Shown one piece after another: positions 4,967 through 6,164 of a DNA stretch of 6,164 nucleotides (position 1 is its first letter; each line of letters opens with the position of its first letter). The translations under genes and the position numbers were made by a program. The stretch spans positions 1 to 6,164 of the forward strand of contig CAIYZX010000743.1 of the NCBI GenBank assembly GCA_903930745.1, written 5' to 3'. This DNA is from an uncultured Chloroflexota bacterium (lineage in GTDB: Bacteria > Chloroflexota > Limnocylindria > Limnocylindrales > CSP1-4). The notes beneath the pieces are model-generated. The model saw only the letters and a program-made list of their open reading frames with translations, had not been told where the DNA came from and made no database searches.

Positions 4967-5311
4967 ATGCGACGTCGCAGGTTCACGGCCGTGGTTGTGG
5001 TTGCTGCCATCCTCGTGGTGGCCCTGGGTCTCGTGCTGTCGTCCCGCTCTCCCAGTCTCCCGGTGAATCGCGACCAGGCGATGGAGATTGCCCGCGACTA
5101 CTTCACGAGCCCCGGGGCCCACGAAGCCGGCGCAACGGTTGCGACGGTCCACGTCAGCGGCGGGGACCTTGTCCATCCCGACGGCAGGGCCGCATGGAAG
5201 GTCAACGTGACGGGTGCCATCACGGAGCCCAGCGGCGTCACCTACGTCTCCGCCATGTGGCTCTCCGTGGACGCCACGACCGGCCTCGTCACCATCCTCG
5301 CCCAGGGTTGA
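4967..5311 (+). CDS. Small membrane-anchored, PepSY-like exported protein
   Basis: This 114-residue protein has a short Arg-rich N-terminus (MRRRRF), one hydrophobic segment (about 7-24, VVVVAAILVVALGLVL) and an extracytoplasmic domain of about 85 residues. No lipobox cysteine or clear signal-peptidase site is present, so it is probably an N-terminal membrane anchor. The domain begins NRDQAMEIARDYF (34-46), continues with a strand-rich stretch (VATVHVSGGDL, AAWKVNVTGAI, YVSAMWLSVDATTGLVTIL) and ends VDATTG-V, reminiscent of PepSY-type folds with an A-x-x-x-A helix followed by W-x-V and D-x-x-T-G-x-V strands. That assignment is by eye and tentative. I chose ATG 4967 because GAAGGA (4952-4957) is a good Shine-Dalgarno with a 9-nt gap. 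ATG 4880 in frame lacks one and would add 29 polar residues before the hydrophobic segment. It is separated from the toxin by 141 bp, so it is probably a separate transcript. Its function is unknown. Confidence 0.75.
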   Translation: MRRRRFTAVVVVAAILVVALGLVLSSRSPSLPVNRDQAMEIARDYFTSPGAHEAGATVATVHVSGGDLVHPDGRAAWKVNVTGAITEPSGVTYVSAMWLSVDATTGLVTILAQG

Positions 5312-5331
5312 CGCACGCTCACCGGCACGAG

Positions 5332-5371
5332 CGGCACCACGGCCGCCCAGACTGGACGGACGTGGTGGCCG
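5332..5371. terminator. Long stem-loop between convergent genes (bidirectional terminator candidate)
   Basis: An outer stem GGCACCACG (5333-5341) pairs with CGTGGTGGCC (5361-5370, one bulged G), and C5332-G5371 extends it. The 19 nt between them fold again: CCG-C-CCA (5343-5349) with TGG-A-CGG (5353-5359) around a GAC loop, with one C/A mismatch. This gives about 16 pairs in one nearly continuous helix. It lies between the ends of two convergent genes. No T-run follows on either strand, so it would be a non-canonical terminator or an mRNA 3'-end stabiliser. Confidence 0.55.
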
Positions 5372-5372
5372 T

Positions 5373-5405
5373 GCGCGAGCGAGAGCGAGAGCGCGAGACC
5401 GAGAT
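5373..5405. repeat. Short GAGAGC/GCGAGA hexamer repeat
   Basis: GAGAGC occurs twice in tandem (5381-5386 and 5387-5392), flanked by degenerate units (GCGAGC, GCGAGA, CCGAGA). The result is a purine-rich 6-nt periodic stretch just beyond the stop of the degV gene. It looks like simple-sequence slippage in non-coding DNA. Confidence 0.45.
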
Positions 5406-5407
5406 CG

Positions 5408-6164
5408 CTAGCGGCGCTTGAGGAACGCGGCGCCCATCAGGTCCGGGCCCAGGTGCGGGCCCGTTGAGGCGCCGATGAGCCCGGTGGTGACCATCGCCGG
5501 GTCCACGCCATAGGGGATGGCGGCGAGCAGCTGCTCCCGGAACGCGCCCACCTCGTCCGGGGAGCTCGTGGGCGTGTGCAGGATGGCGAGGCGCTCGATG
5601 GGCTGGGCCCCGATCAGCTCCACCACGCGGGCGCGGGCCTTCACGCGGGCGCGCTGGCGCTCCGCCACGGTGACCGCGCCGTCCACCACGGTGATGATCG
5701 GCTTCACGGACATCACGGTCCCGATCATCGCCTGGGCCGCGGAGAGCCGACCGCCCTTGCGCAGGAACTCCAGGGTGTCCACGGCCACGAACAGTTGCCC
5801 GTCCGCGAGGCGGGCCGTGACCTCGTCCGCGATCTCCCTGGCACTCCGTCCCTCGCGTGCCATCGCCGCCGCCTGGAGCGCGGGGATGCCCGTGGACATG
5901 GACGTGCTGGCGGTGTCCACGAGGTGGATCTCGCGATCCGGCATCGACTGGGCCGCGAGCGTGGCGGACTGGTGCGTGGCGGAGAGCTTGGTGCCGATGA
6001 GCGTCGCCACGATCGCGTCCGCACCCGCCTCGAACGCGGCGGCGAAGGCCTTCTGGAAGTCACCCGGCGACGGTGCCGCGGTGGTGGGGATGGGCGCGCC
6101 GGGCGCGAGCATCTTCTTCCAGAAGTCCTCGGTGGAGAGGTCCACGCCCGCGCGGTGCTCCTCC
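5408..6164 (-). CDS. DegV-family fatty-acid-binding protein (N-terminus outside window)
   Basis: The last 252 codons of a DegV-family protein (about 280 residues in full) lie here; the frame stays open to the right edge, so the true start is outside. The first visible residues, EEHRAGVDLSTEDFWKKM, correspond to the family's DGxDLSxxEFY segment, so about 30 residues are missing. Other motifs are IVATLIGTKLSATHQSA, HLVDTASTSMSTGIPALQAAAM, VAVDTLEFLRKGGRLSAAQAMIGTVMSVKPIITVVDG, and the C-terminal TGLIGASTGPHLGPDLMGAAFL, equivalent to the family's GxxxGxHxGPGxxGxxF end. DegV/FakB proteins bind one fatty acid and, where a FakA kinase exists, present it for phosphorylation and entry into phospholipid synthesis. 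No kinase gene is in the window. A GTG near 6145 should not be taken as the start, because family homology continues upstream of it. The gene converges on the small membrane-protein gene across 96 bp. Confidence 0.93.
   Translation of the reverse strand, partial: EEHRAGVDLSTEDFWKKMLAPGAPIPTTAAPSPGDFQKAFAAAFEAGADAIVATLIGTKLSATHQSATLAAQSMPDREIHLVDTASTSMSTGIPALQAAAMAREGRSAREIADEVTARLADGQLFVAVDTLEFLRKGGRLSAAQAMIGTVMSVKPIITVVDGAVTVAERQRARVKARARVVELIGAQPIERLAILHTPTSSPDEVGAFREQLLAAIPYGVDPAMVTTGLIGASTGPHLGPDLMGAAFLKRR

Overview
This is a 6.2 kb stretch of very GC-rich bacterial chromosome carrying ordinary single-copy genes. It holds no phage, transposase, CRISPR or rRNA/tRNA genes. The GC content, a DUF2723 membrane protein, a DegV protein, a Phd/VapC pair and start codons lying directly behind -10-like boxes fit a Chloroflexota (Limnocylindria-like) or deep actinobacterial genome. 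That assignment is a low-confidence inference; no marker gene is present.

Layout. On the minus strand at the left are the N-terminal 122 codons of a GlpA/DAO-type FAD oxidoreductase (1-368, running off the edge) and, upstream of it, a complete DeoR/GlpR-type repressor (479-1282). The 110 bp between them hold the best regulatory signal in the window: a TTGACA promoter, a 17-bp palindrome overlapping its -10, and two 11-bp direct repeats with a 22-bp period just upstream. The repressor diverges from a YbaK-type deacylase gene (1422-1961, plus). A 414-bp non-coding gap between convergent genes (1962-2375) contains nested hairpins in inverted orientation (REPIN-like) and a 21-bp direct repeat at both ends. 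Next comes a DUF2723 (GT117-like) multi-pass membrane protein (2376-3950, minus).

The right half holds a Phd/YefM antitoxin and PIN-domain VapC toxin overlapping by 11 bp (4024-4825, plus), diverging from the DUF2723 gene across only 73 bp. A small membrane-anchored, PepSY-like exported protein follows (4967-5311, plus). Convergent with it is a DegV-family fatty-acid-binding protein (5408-6164, minus, N-terminus outside the window), with a long stem-loop between the two.

How the genes work together. The repressor/oxidoreductase pair suggests locally controlled glycerol-3-phosphate or related substrate oxidation. The toxin and antitoxin form a self-contained module. The other genes look like independent units. 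I found no clearly new multi-gene system. The items most worth a second look are the structured 1962-2375 gap, the operator-like region at 408-470, and the repeated start-proximal -10 boxes that suggest leaderless transcription.
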